Source of the DNA: an uncultured Sphaerochaeta sp.
GTDB taxonomy: Bacteria; Spirochaetota; Spirochaetia; Sphaerochaetales; Sphaerochaetaceae
Assembly: GCF_963677075.1 (NCBI RefSeq)
Contig: NZ_OY781873.1
Coordinates: 2,381,715-2,445,714, forward strand
Reading direction: 5' to 3'
DNA: 64,000 bases
Part shown: in pieces, positions 1-8,520 of the stretch
Position numbering within the stretch: the first letter of the stretch is position 1
Layout: each line of letters begins with the position of its first letter
Made by a program: the position numbers and the translations under genes
The notes under the pieces: generated by a model
What the model was told of the DNA's origin: nothing
The model's input: the letters and a program-made list of their open reading frames with translations, nothing else
Databases searched by the model: none

Positions 1-198
1 ATCTCCTTAGGCCAAGAAAAAGGACAGTTTCTCAACAGCAATGAACCAAAGGTACTCTATGAAGCGGCGGCTTATATGTTTACTGGTTATGAGTATATGT
101 GGTGCACTCTTTCTGGTGACTTTGCATGGAGGGAATTGTTTTTCCAATCCTTGGAAACATTGCTTGTGGTAACACCAGAACCGGTTAACTGCAACTAG
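1..198 (+). CDS. C-terminal part of a TetR-type regulator (cut by window edge)
   Basis: Frame 1 is open from the first base to a TAG at 196-198 and gives 65 residues. The segment reads like the last helices of a TetR-family ligand-binding domain: a Tyr-Glu-Ala-Ala-Ala-Tyr-Met helix, then Trp-Cys-Thr-Leu, then a Phe-Gln-Ser-Leu-Glu-Thr-Leu-Leu helix. This is a family impression from composition and helix pattern only, since the DNA-binding part lies outside the window. It stops 150 bp before the SatD gene on the same strand. A competing 43-codon frame starting at 41 has a hydrophobic start but no ribosome binding site. Confidence 0.5.
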   Translation: MSLGQEKGQFLNSNEPKVLYEAAAYMFTGYEYMWCTLSGDFAWRELFFQSLETLLVVTPEPVNCN

Positions 199-312
199 GT
201 AAGCGGTTTGTAAGTATAAAAGATTCACAAACTATATAGTTTATTGATGCTTTATATCCTATTTATAGATTCTAATTATTATATTTGTTATTTATAGTAT
301 TATATATCTATA

Positions 313-339
313 TTGACAGAGAAATCGATCAGATGTAAT
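313..339 (+). promoter_or_regulatory. Candidate promoter that would start a leaderless satD mRNA
   Basis: TTGACA at 313-318 is followed after 15 bp by TGTAAT at 334-339 (or after 17 bp by the weaker TAATCT at 336-341). The start codon of the next gene is at 348, so transcription would begin at or within a base or two of the ATG. No Shine-Dalgarno sequence is visible between the hexamers and the ATG, which fits a leaderless message. Confidence 0.4.
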
Positions 340-347
340 CTACTCTC

Positions 348-1094
348 ATGGACAACACACAACACTACGTCGCTATTATTGGTGACATTATTGACTCTCG
401 GACTCTTACAAACCGAAAACAGGTCCAGATACAACTGCAGCAGGTCTTGCAGAGAGTAAACAGTTTTGCTTTTTTGGATACCTACAAACAAATCCTAGAT
501 ATCTCACCCTTTTCATACTCTACTAAAAAACAAGTTCAGCTCACAAATGAGAAGAATTCGATTACTTCCTCCTTCACCATTACCCTAGGAGATGAGTTTC
601 AGGGATTACTAAGTGATTGTTCTCATGTAGTTTCCATTGTTGATTATATTGAACGTCATATGTGGCCGGTACGTATCCGATTTGGTATCGGTATCGGAGA
701 AATCCATACTGAAATCATCAAGGATTCACCGTTTGGAATGGACGGTCCTGCATATCATATTGCACGTGATATGCTAACTCACCTGAAGCAAAGCGAAAAA
801 AAACATAAGGAACCATATACTACCACTCGAATCGGAATTATTAATGATGAGAATCTTTCTCTTATGCTCAACATGGCTTTTTCCCTCCTTTCAACCTTGA
901 AAGAAGGCTGGACAGAAAAACAGCAGAAAACATTGCACACGTTCATGGAAGGAGGACAATATAACCAACAGAAAACAGCTGATTTGCTCGGTATCACACA
1001 ACCAACGGTGAATAGCGCATTATCTTCGGCTCATTTTTATACCTACTTGCATACGTTAGCTGGAATAACGAGCAGACTAAGTGAGGCATGTTAA
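348..1094 (+). CDS. SatD family protein
   Basis: A 248-residue soluble protein of the SatD family, named after a Streptococcus mutans acid-tolerance locus; its biochemical role is not established. Visible landmarks are the N-terminal AIIGDIIDSR segment, the GDEFQGLL motif near residue 80 and the IRFGIGIGEI strand near residue 120. The C-terminal part (about residues 185-240) resembles a small helix-turn-helix: QQKTADLLGITQPTVNSAL. It may therefore bind DNA; this is inference. The ATG has no Shine-Dalgarno sequence. The gene overlaps the downstream DUF3307 gene through a TAATG junction, so the two are probably translationally coupled. SatD and DUF3307 genes are commonly paired in other genomes. 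Confidence 0.85.
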   Translation: MDNTQHYVAIIGDIIDSRTLTNRKQVQIQLQQVLQRVNSFAFLDTYKQILDISPFSYSTKKQVQLTNEKNSITSSFTITLGDEFQGLLSDCSHVVSIVDYIERHMWPVRIRFGIGIGEIHTEIIKDSPFGMDGPAYHIARDMLTHLKQSEKKHKEPYTTTRIGIINDENLSLMLNMAFSLLSTLKEGWTEKQQKTLHTFMEGGQYNQQKTADLLGITQPTVNSALSSAHFYTYLHTLAGITSRLSEAC

Positions 1095-1816
1095 TGAATA
1101 CTGATATTTTCCTGTTCTATCTCCTGTTACATATATTGGGTGACTACTACCTCCAGAGTGAAAGACTGGCAGCGTCAAAGAGAAACAAATATCCAGCGGT
1201 ACTGCTCCATAGTCTTATATATGCACTCCCATTTTTTACCTCACTAGCATTTATGCACCCTTCCCCGTCGTTGGTCAATTCACTTGTATTTCTCATCATT
1301 CTTCACGTTTGTATAGACACGGCAAAGTTCTTGTTTCACAGACTTGGAAAGTGCAAGGAATCCACACTATATCTGGCCGATCAAACAGTCCATCTCATCT
1401 CACTAGCAGGAGTGGCAACACTACTCATTCCAGCACCATTAGCTCCAGCTTCATGGCTTACCGGTTTGCTAAATTCCAGTAACTTTTGCCCTGATACCAT
1501 CCTTACCTGGGCTGTCAGTATCTTGATACTTGCTAAACCTTCCAATATTACCATCAAACACATTATTTCACGTTTAGGAAAGAAAGAAGAGACACCCCGA
1601 AATAATGCCGGGGCCATGATCGGTACCCTTGAGCGCTATATCATGATAATACTGCTCAGTCTTGGGCAGTTTGGTGCACTGGCTTTGGTGATGGCGGCAA
1701 AGTCAATTTCTCGCTATGAGATGCTCAAGGATAAGGATTTTGCAGAGTATTATCTTCTGGGCACTCTCTTGAGTATTCTCATTGTACTTGTAGTATGGCT
1801 ACTTCTCTTTTTTTGA
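1094..1816 (+). CDS. DUF3307 family integral membrane protein
   Basis: A protein of about 240 residues with several membrane segments. The N-terminal signature FLFYLLLHILGDYYLQ followed by SERLAASKR is typical of DUF3307. The first in-frame ATG is at 1088, but GTGAGG at 1081-1086 is correctly spaced for the ATG at 1094, which overlaps the satD stop as TAATG. That start gives 240 residues. The function is unknown; the coupling with SatD suggests a two-protein unit with a cytoplasmic, possibly DNA-binding partner. The 3' end overlaps the converging permease gene by 18 bp, so there is no room for a terminator between the two transcripts. Confidence 0.8.
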   Translation: MNTDIFLFYLLLHILGDYYLQSERLAASKRNKYPAVLLHSLIYALPFFTSLAFMHPSPSLVNSLVFLIILHVCIDTAKFLFHRLGKCKESTLYLADQTVHLISLAGVATLLIPAPLAPASWLTGLLNSSNFCPDTILTWAVSILILAKPSNITIKHIISRLGKKEETPRNNAGAMIGTLERYIMIILLSLGQFGALALVMAAKSISRYEMLKDKDFAEYYLLGTLLSILIVLVVWLLLFF

Positions 1817-2569
1817 CATAGTGGCTTGTTGCTCTGTTCTCCCTGCATGACTTGTCTGATTCCAGGAGAGCAGACCAAATACCTGTTCCCCTATGAAAGC
1901 GAGCATGCTGATTACGATGGTGCCGGAGAGTACCAAGGCAGAGTTACGCAGGGTAAGTCCACTGATGATGATAGTCCCGAGTCCTTCCCCACCAATTACT
2001 GCTGCGATGGCGGCAGTCCCAAGATTGAGGATATAACAGTGTCGTATACCGGTGATTATCATGGGCAACGCTTGTGGGAGCTCAGCAATATGAAGTTGCT
2101 GGAACCAAGTCATTCCCATTCCCTTTGCAGCATCGATTACAGCTGGGTTTACTGCATTGAACCCTACTATTGTGTTTCCCAGGACAGGAAAGAGAGAGTA
2201 GAGAAACAGCGCCAACAAGGCTGGTTGCCAACCAAAACCCAACACGGGAAATGCAAGTATTATTACCGCTGAAGGAGGAAAGGTCTGGATAAAAGCATTC
2301 AGCTTAAGTACCAGGTGTTGGAACTCTCTTCCTGCCCTTCTTGTAACCAAAATCCCAATGAATATGCCAAACACACTGGCAAGCAGCGTTGCTGCAATCG
2401 TTAGGGTAATGTGGGCACCGGTCATTTGCAGAATGGTCTTCCTTGAATGGGTGAACTGTGTCTCTGAAGGAAACAAGAACGAGAGAATCGTTGTTTGCAA
2501 TGCATCAGAGGAAATATAGAGGGCCAACCCAACAGAGATCAGGAGAAGAGGTACCCATCGCTTGATCAT
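1799..2569 (-). CDS. yehW: Osmoprotectant ABC transporter permease (YehW-like)
   Basis: Inner-membrane permease of the glycine-betaine/osmoprotectant class, about 256 residues from the ATG at 2569. The EAA-type loop region is visible as DAAKGMGMTWFQQLHIAELP, typical of OpuCB/YehW proteins, followed by the AIAAVIGGEGLG segment. The frame is open further up to 2638, but that would overlap the ATPase gene by 65 bp. The ATG at 2569 sits four bases after the ATPase stop (TAGAGAAATG), so I prefer it. It is the last gene of the three-gene minus-strand operon and is convergent with DUF3307. A partner permease is encoded at 3683-4858. Confidence 0.85.
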   Translation of the reverse strand: MIKRWVPLLLISVGLALYISSDALQTTILSFLFPSETQFTHSRKTILQMTGAHITLTIAATLLASVFGIFIGILVTRRAGREFQHLVLKLNAFIQTFPPSAVIILAFPVLGFGWQPALLALFLYSLFPVLGNTIVGFNAVNPAVIDAAKGMGMTWFQQLHIAELPQALPMIITGIRHCYILNLGTAAIAAVIGGEGLGTIIISGLTLRNSALVLSGTIVISMLAFIGEQVFGLLSWNQTSHAGRTEQQATMSKKEK

Positions 2570-2573
2570 TTCT

Positions 2574-3683
2574 CTAGGAGATGCTGATTGTTTGGATTGT
2601 CTCAAATCGAACCTCCCCGAATAACAGTCCTTCCTCATCCACCACGGCAGCTGCAGGCAACCCCAAACTCAGGATGGCAGCCATACACTCCCTCATTGAT
2701 GAATACGTCTGTACTGTATGGTTTGCGCTGTGTACCGCACGCGATACGAGACGGCCCTTCACCCACACAAACCCTTTGATAGGTCGCCCTTTTTCATCAA
2801 CTTGCCAATAACACCTGTGTGAATCCTCAGGTAATACTGATGTGCTCGCCTCTTCCATCCCAGAGAGTACTTCTTGTATGCAACAATGGTCGGCAGTAAA
2901 GAGGGATAGGCGTTTGAGTGACCGATCGGGGCCGAGAAATTGCTCCACGAAGTCATCCTGTGGAGCGGCAAGAATCTGCTCTGGAGTATCAGCTTGTACC
3001 ACTTCCCCATCCTTCATGATCACCAGATAGTCAGCAAGACGGATAGCCTCATCAATATCATGGGTGACAAAAATAACGGTCTTCTTCAATTGCCTTTGGA
3101 TACGGATAAACTCATCCTGGAGCTGTTCACGGGTAAGAGGATCCACAGCCCCAAAGGGTTCATCCATCAGCAGTACAGGAGGGTCTGCTCCAAGGGCACG
3201 GGCAACCCCTACACGCTGGGCTTCCCCACCGGAGAGTTCATGGGGATATTTGTTCCGGTAAATCTTGGGGTCCAGCCGCACCAGAGTGAGCAATCGCTCT
3301 ACCCGCTCCCCTCTTCCTGACCGTTCCTGTCCAAGCAATCGTGGAACCAGGTCAACATTCTCTTCTACACTCAGGTGAGGCATCAAACCAACAGACTGTA
3401 TGGCATACCCCATGGATCTCCTGAGCTCAGTCTCATTCATGTTCTGTATAGACTCATCACCATAGGTTATGACTCCAGAGGAGAGTTTCACCAGCGCATT
3501 GATACACCTGAGCGTGGTTGATTTCCCACACCCACTAGGGCCGATCAACACGGTTACCCGATTAGTGGGAATCTGTAAGGAGACTTCCTTGAGGGCCTCT
3601 GTCTCTCCATATCGCACAGAAATACGGTCTGCTTGTAGGAAAATGGAAGTATCAGAAAGGATAGGATGGGCAGGCAATTGCAT
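2574..3683 (-). CDS. yehX: Osmoprotectant ABC transporter ATP-binding protein (YehX/OpuCA-like)
   Basis: Cytoplasmic ATPase of a betaine-type importer, 369 residues. The Walker A GPSGCGKST is near residue 50, the signature LSGGEAQRVG near 150 and Walker B VLLMDEP near 170; the switch histidine lies in FVTHD. The last 120 residues form a region like a CBS-domain pair, which in OpuA/OpuC relatives senses ionic strength; this one looks poorly conserved, so sensing is inference. The start codon overlaps the stop of the upstream permease as TGATG, and the gene is followed by the second permease, so all three are coupled. Confidence 0.9.
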   Translation of the reverse strand: MQLPAHPILSDTSIFLQADRISVRYGETEALKEVSLQIPTNRVTVLIGPSGCGKSTTLRCINALVKLSSGVITYGDESIQNMNETELRRSMGYAIQSVGLMPHLSVEENVDLVPRLLGQERSGRGERVERLLTLVRLDPKIYRNKYPHELSGGEAQRVGVARALGADPPVLLMDEPFGAVDPLTREQLQDEFIRIQRQLKKTVIFVTHDIDEAIRLADYLVIMKDGEVVQADTPEQILAAPQDDFVEQFLGPDRSLKRLSLFTADHCCIQEVLSGMEEASTSVLPEDSHRCYWQVDEKGRPIKGFVWVKGRLVSRAVHSANHTVQTYSSMRECMAAILSLGLPAAAVVDEEGLLFGEVRFETIQTISIS

Positions 3684-4858
3684 CAGCGTTCCTCCCTTGC
3701 CAAGAATGTAGGAGTGAAGAAAATAATCAGGAGCTGGAATAGCCGGTCAGAGATTACGGTCAGGGCAATGATAAGCAACATACCTAGCAAGACCATATCG
3801 ACTGAAGCTTGGCCGAGTCCCTCAAACACCAAGACCCCAAGTCCATCCCCTCCGATCAACTTTGCCAGTGTGGCATTCCCTATTGTTTGTACCAATGCTA
3901 CCCGAATACCATGGAGGATCCCAACCGTTGCCAGGGGAAGGCGGACGATCTTCCATAATTGTGTTGAGTTCATACCCATCCCCTTCGCGGCAAGGACCAC
4001 TTGCTCATCAATTCCAGTAAGAGATGTGTAGGTATAGCGGATAATCGGATAGAGTGCATACATACTGAGCGCAATGATTGCTGGTGCATTACCTATTCCC
4101 TGGATTCCCCACTGTCGAAGAACCGGGAAAGCCTTGGAGAGAGCGGCAAGTGGAGCAATCAATAGACCAAAAAGAGCAATTCCTGGAATGGTCTGCAATA
4201 CATTGAGGATGGGGAATACCACACGTCTGACAGCTTTGTTCATAAAGGCGAGAAATGCAATTGGAATTCCTATAAGCATACTGATAAGCAGGCTTATACC
4301 GGTAATCCTGATATGAGATAGAATCTCACGGGCCAAGCGTGTGCCCAGGTTCCTTGCTTCCAGGAGAATTCCCAGGCGATCAAACATGCCAAGAAAGCCC
4401 ATGCCTACTATCATGGTCAATACCAGGAAGAGGGCAATCTTATCACGTCTATGCAAGGTTTTTTGCATGAAGTAAAGAATGGAGACAGAGGCAAGATACA
4501 CATACATCCCTGATGCTGGACTATAGCGGGCAAAAGCCCCCAGATCTTCAACCAAAGTATTTCCAGCAATCCCCAGAACCAAAATGGGAAACAACACCCC
4601 AAACGCCATGGAAATAGATGCAAGGTGCCGAGCATGGTTTTTCTCTGGAATGATTACACTTACCAAGAGAATGAGTGGGGGCGTAAGCAAGAGAAGTATG
4701 GAAATAAACCCAAGTGAAAGCACATATACTGTAAACTCTTCAGATATCCTGTTTTCCCGTGATTGAATAAATGGCAGGGTTAAGCTCACAAAAAAAAGGA
4801 ACAGCGTTAATATCACCTGTTTATCGAGGGATCTCCACTGGAGTACGTTCCGATTCAA
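3683..4858 (-). CDS. yehY: Osmoprotectant ABC transporter permease with N-terminal extension (YehY-like)
   Basis: A 391-residue permease, much longer than OpuCB-type permeases, as in Escherichia coli YehY. The first 170 or so residues contain several extra membrane segments; the transport domain follows, with ISMLIGIPIAFLAF and the EAA-loop-like LAAKGMGMNSTQLWKIVRLP near residue 305. The paired binding protein is encoded on the opposite strand at 6415-7359. This is the first gene of the minus-strand operon; it starts 198 bp from the start of the divergent flavoprotein gene, so both units probably share a control region. Confidence 0.87.
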   Translation of the reverse strand: MNRNVLQWRSLDKQVILTLFLFFVSLTLPFIQSRENRISEEFTVYVLSLGFISILLLLTPPLILLVSVIIPEKNHARHLASISMAFGVLFPILVLGIAGNTLVEDLGAFARYSPASGMYVYLASVSILYFMQKTLHRRDKIALFLVLTMIVGMGFLGMFDRLGILLEARNLGTRLAREILSHIRITGISLLISMLIGIPIAFLAFMNKAVRRVVFPILNVLQTIPGIALFGLLIAPLAALSKAFPVLRQWGIQGIGNAPAIIALSMYALYPIIRYTYTSLTGIDEQVVLAAKGMGMNSTQLWKIVRLPLATVGILHGIRVALVQTIGNATLAKLIGGDGLGVLVFEGLGQASVDMVLLGMLLIIALTVISDRLFQLLIIFFTPTFLAREER

Positions 4859-5056
4859 TGACTCTCCCCTCTGTGGCTAACCGCCTAGTAATCACCATCT
4901 ATCCCTCTCATGAGTGGGCCGCTATTCCATGGTTAATTTGAGAATAACAGGAGAAAGGGAGGGAATCAAGTTTTCACGGGGTCTATTTTCTTGTGTGGGT
5001 GAGCAATCACCTTTATAGTGCTAGGTATACTGAAGCTCTATCAGGAGGTAATCCCG

Positions 5057-6412
5057 ATGAAACAGTATGATGTGATTATCATTGGAACAGGGCAAGCAAC
5101 GGGGACCATACTTGGAGAACTTCTGAAGCAAAAAAAATCCATTGCTGTGATTGAGTCAGATCGTGTTGGAGGAAGTTGCGTAAACTGGGGGTGTACCCCA
5201 ACCAAGACCCTTATCGCAAGCGCCCGCACCGCTCACATGATTCACAGAGGAAGTGAGTTTGGCATCGAAGTAGCATCCTACCAGACCAATTTTTCCAAGG
5301 TCATGAAACGTGTCAATGCCATCCGTGATGAAGCAAACAAAGGGTTTACGGAATGGCTAGAACAAACAGTTGACTTCTATGCTGGTTTAGGGTCATTCAT
5401 CGATTCACATACCGTCGAGATTGAGGGAACACGTATCAATGGAGAGAAAATCGTCATTCATACGGGCACTAGGGCAAGGGTTCCTGATATCCCTGATATC
5501 GATGACGTTCCTTGGTTGGACAACAAGGGAATCTTGGCTCTAGGGGAGCTCCCTTCCCATCTCCTGATCATAGGAGGGTCGTATATCGGGCTGGAATTCG
5601 CCCAGGCCTTCAGGAGACTCGGCTCCAAGGTAACGATATTTGAGTCATCTCCACATATCATTTCCAGGGAGGATGAAGAGATCAGTGAGATTGCCCGTTC
5701 GATCTTGGAAGATGAGGGAATTGAAATCGTTACCTCCGCCGCCATCAGCTCTGTCTCAAAAGAAGCTGACAAGTCAATCTCAGTACACTACCAGGGAGGA
5801 ACCATAACAGGGTCCCACCTTTTGGTTGGTATTGGTAGAGTTCCAAACAGTGACGCACTCAACCTGGGCAGTGCTGGCATCGTGATGGATGAAAGAGGAT
5901 TCATCACAGTTGACGATGAGTGTAGAACATCCGTCCCCCATATCTTTGCACTCGGGGACGTAAACGGACGAGGTGCCTTTACCCACACATCCGTCCATGA
6001 CGGCCAGGTTTTCCTCTCGGTGCTTTCTGGAGGTTCGAAAAAAATAACTGACCGTATTCCCACCTACTCACTATTCATCGATCCACCACTTGCAAGAGTA
6101 GGTTTGAGTGAGAAAGAAGCAAAGGATAAAAATATTCCATATTTGGTGGCAACCAAGGAGATGAAAACAATCAGTAGAGCGAAGGAGAAGAATGAGACGA
6201 AAGGACGTATCAAGATTTTGGTACACAAGAGGGACGATACCATTATTGGGGCTGCTGTATTTGGTGTGGGTGGAGATGAAGTGATCGGTATGATCGCTCT
6301 CGCCATGCAAGCAGGACTTCGCTATCAGACAATCCAGGATACCGTCATTCCTCACCCTACTGTGGCGGAATTGATTCCCTGGGTATTCTCTTCACTCAAA
6401 TCGGAGGCGTAA
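5057..6412 (+). CDS. FAD-dependent pyridine nucleotide-disulfide oxidoreductase
   Basis: A 451-residue flavoprotein of the class I disulfide reductase family (mercuric reductase, dihydrolipoamide dehydrogenase and glutathione reductase relatives). Seen: a Rossmann start DVIIIGTGQATG, the redox-active pair in GGSCVNWGCTPTKT near residue 40, an NAD-binding fold IIGGSYIGLEFAQ, the FAD motif ALGDVNG near 300, and a C-terminal interface with the HPTVAELIPW segment carrying the catalytic His. The frame runs back to a GTG at 5018, but AGGAGGT at 5043-5049 fixes the ATG at 5057. Only 2 bp separate it from the osmolyte-binding protein gene. Its substrate is not evident; it lacks an N-terminal heavy-metal domain. 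Confidence 0.85.
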   Translation: MKQYDVIIIGTGQATGTILGELLKQKKSIAVIESDRVGGSCVNWGCTPTKTLIASARTAHMIHRGSEFGIEVASYQTNFSKVMKRVNAIRDEANKGFTEWLEQTVDFYAGLGSFIDSHTVEIEGTRINGEKIVIHTGTRARVPDIPDIDDVPWLDNKGILALGELPSHLLIIGGSYIGLEFAQAFRRLGSKVTIFESSPHIISREDEEISEIARSILEDEGIEIVTSAAISSVSKEADKSISVHYQGGTITGSHLLVGIGRVPNSDALNLGSAGIVMDERGFITVDDECRTSVPHIFALGDVNGRGAFTHTSVHDGQVFLSVLSGGSKKITDRIPTYSLFIDPPLARVGLSEKEAKDKNIPYLVATKEMKTISRAKEKNETKGRIKILVHKRDDTIIGAAVFGVGGDEVIGMIALAMQAGLRYQTIQDTVIPHPTVAELIPWVFSSLKSEA

Positions 6413-6414
6413 TC

Positions 6415-7359
6415 ATGAAACTATTTGCAAAGAATGTACTCTTTCTCTCATTGGCACTTTTACTGCTGTCCATACCTATTTTTGCTGCAGGTACAACGGA
6501 GCGTGGGGATAAGCCAGAGATAACTGTGGGTTCCAAGATAGATACAGAAGGCGCCTTGCTGGGAAACATGATTGTACTTATGCTGGAGAATGATGGGTTT
6601 CGTGTTATCGACAAGACGCAAACTGGGTCCACACCCATTGTCCGCTCTGCCATCATCGCTGGTGAAATCGATATCTACCCAGAGTATACTGGCAATGCCT
6701 ACTACTTCTTCTCTGGAGAGAGCGAAGCAGAGCTCTGGAAGGATTTCCAAGCTGGCTATAAAAAGGCTGCTGAGCTCGACCTAAAAGCCAACAACATAGT
6801 CTGGCTCACTCCTGCCCCTGCCAACAACACATGGGCAATCTCAGTTCGTGGGGATCTCGCTGAAAAGGAATCCCTAAAAACCTTGGATGATCTTGCCGTC
6901 TATGTAAATAATGGAGGTCATTTCAAGCTTGCCGCAAGTGAAGAGTTTGTATCCAGTGAGGCAGCACTCCCCAGTTTTGAGAAGGGATACGGATTTTCTC
7001 TTGATGAAAGCCAGCTCTTGGTATTTGCAGGTGGGAACACAACCCTCACCGAGCAGGCTGCAGCTTCTGGTCAGGAAGGGGTCAATGCTGCTATGGCATA
7101 CGGAACCGATGGACAGCTTGCTGCACTTGGCTTGAAGGTCCTCACCGATACGAAGAACATCCAACCGGTCTATGCTCCCTCCCCGATCATCCGCTCTGAA
7201 GTGCTTGAGCAAAATCCTGAAATTGCGACTATTCTAGAACCTGTTTTCCAAAGTCTTGACCTTGAAACACTGCAGTTGCTTAACAGCAGGATTGCTGTTG
7301 AGGGACAACCAGCCAGGATGGTCGCTGAGAACTATCTCAAGGAAAAGGCGTTTTTGTAG
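6415..7359 (+). CDS. yehZ: Osmoprotectant-binding protein of ABC transporter (OsmF/YehZ-like)
   Basis: A periplasmic binding protein of the OpuAC/YehZ class, 314 residues, with a clear signal peptide (residues 1-24, LLLLSIPIFAAG) cleaved near an Ala. A Thr-Glu-Arg-Gly-Asp segment follows, then the fold start ITVGSKIDTEGALLGNMIV. The GEIDIYPEYTGNAYYFF stretch is diagnostic of this group. GGAGG at 6403-6407 is well placed before the ATG. It is co-transcribed with the flavoprotein and faces the permease/ATPase operon across a shared control region, so it most likely supplies ligand to YehWXY. The ligand could be betaine or another quaternary amine. Confidence 0.9.
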   Translation: MKLFAKNVLFLSLALLLLSIPIFAAGTTERGDKPEITVGSKIDTEGALLGNMIVLMLENDGFRVIDKTQTGSTPIVRSAIIAGEIDIYPEYTGNAYYFFSGESEAELWKDFQAGYKKAAELDLKANNIVWLTPAPANNTWAISVRGDLAEKESLKTLDDLAVYVNNGGHFKLAASEEFVSSEAALPSFEKGYGFSLDESQLLVFAGGNTTLTEQAAASGQEGVNAAMAYGTDGQLAALGLKVLTDTKNIQPVYAPSPIIRSEVLEQNPEIATILEPVFQSLDLETLQLLNSRIAVEGQPARMVAENYLKEKAFL

Positions 7360-7367
7360 GAGCATAT

Positions 7368-7777
7368 ATGGATATTCTTTCCTGGGTATTGATTGCATTT
7401 ATCACCTTGGAGACTCTCAATGTGGTGTTACTCTACAGGATGCCTTCCTCAACACGGGGGAATGCCGTGGGAGTGTTCAAGGCATATGAGAAATCACAAA
7501 GGGACCCAGAGATTGGGTTGCAGGCACCAAGTTGATTTTTATCGTGCTGATCATTGGAATTGTCATCACCGGAAGAAAAGAGACCAAGGTATTCAGCGTA
7601 ATCGCCCTAATTTTCTCAATCATGACCTTTTATTCACAATTGTATCCTAGACTGAAACATATGGACACTGAGCACCAGCTTAGTGTCAGTGGGTAGTCCA
7701 GGACGCTGGCAATTATAATTGGTGGGTTTTATTTGGTATTTACCATTGCAGTAGTTTTTGTCCTCTGTACATTATGA
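7368..7777 (+). pseudogene. Frameshifted small integral membrane protein gene
   Basis: An ATG at 7368 with AGGAG at 7358-7362 opens a frame starting MDILSWVLIAFITLETLNVV, which ends at a TGA at 7533-7535. The plus-one frame, from about 7511, continues as a hydrophobic protein (WVAGTKLIFIVLIIGIVIT, then FSVIALIFSIMTFYSQLYP). It is cut by a TAG at 7694-7696 and resumes in the same frame as TLAIIIGGFYLVFTIAVVF to a TGA at 7775. Three or four membrane segments spread over two frames, plus one internal stop, show a decayed gene of about 135 codons; some codons may also be missing at the frameshift. It follows the binding protein gene by 8 bp and may once have been part of that operon. No family is recognised. 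Confidence 0.6.
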
Positions 7778-8065
7778 TTGGTCGTTTTGAGTAATGAGGT
7801 AGGCACAATGCACAAATTGAATCGATGTACAGGAACACACTTTAAACCATCATCCGTTCGTGTCTTTCTCGATTCATATGAAGAGTTCAACACATAGGAA
7901 TGAGAATAGTGAACGTTTATGAAATGATATCTCTGTGGGCGTAGAGTCTGCATACCATACCAGAAAAGTGAAAATTGCCGCTCCAATTGCGAACATTTTC
8001 CCAAGCACAGCAAAAACTGTGCTATATATTTCACATCAAGTTATCAGTAATCAGGAATGGGTACA

Positions 8066-8506
8066 ATGGAATTTTCTATACAGAGCAAAGAACAACTGAG
8101 AGAATTATGGACCAATATCTACAATACAGAGGGGAAGCCCGACTGGTCCCACATACTACCTTACTATGATGAGCATATTTTCTTTTGGGACAGTGTCCAG
8201 AAAATCCATGGTATTGCAGAATTCACTGCAATGACCGAGCGCTTGATCGCCAGGTCCAGCGACCTGAAGATGGATATCAAGAACATCGCACAGAATGGAA
8301 ATGTTATGTTCCTTGAGTGGGAGATGACACTGAGTTTCAAGAAATACCCCAATTCATCGGTATATGGCGCAAGCAGGGTCACCTTGAACGAACTAGGAAA
8401 AATCATAGAACAACGCGATTACTATGACCTATGGGGAGATATCTTTGACAACATCCCCCGCTTCGGCAAAGCCTATCGCAAGTTCATGCATAAGAAATTT
8501 GGGTAA
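8066..8506 (+). CDS. NTF2-like/SnoaL-fold small protein
   Basis: A cytoplasmic protein of about 146 residues with the pattern of SnoaL/NTF2-like proteins. An N-terminal helix contains LWTNIYNTEGKPDWSHI, the strand segment YYDEHIFFWDSVQKIHG follows, and later come EWEMTLSFKKYP and the ASRVTLNELGKIIEQRDYYD strand-turn typical of the fold end. Two starts are possible, 8057 and 8066; CAGGAA at 8052-8057 fits the ATG at 8066. It lies 14 bp before a short-chain dehydrogenase gene, and such pairs are frequent, so the protein may bind the substrate of the dehydrogenase. The catalytic role is unknown. Confidence 0.7.
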   Translation: MEFSIQSKEQLRELWTNIYNTEGKPDWSHILPYYDEHIFFWDSVQKIHGIAEFTAMTERLIARSSDLKMDIKNIAQNGNVMFLEWEMTLSFKKYPNSSVYGASRVTLNELGKIIEQRDYYDLWGDIFDNIPRFGKAYRKFMHKKFG

Positions 8507-8520
8507 CACAAGAGGTAGTC

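Noticed and set aside
41..172. 43-codon plus-strand frame with a hydrophobic start at the left edge
   Set aside because: It has no ribosome binding site, and the other frame at the same place (1-198) looks like a coherent TetR tail.
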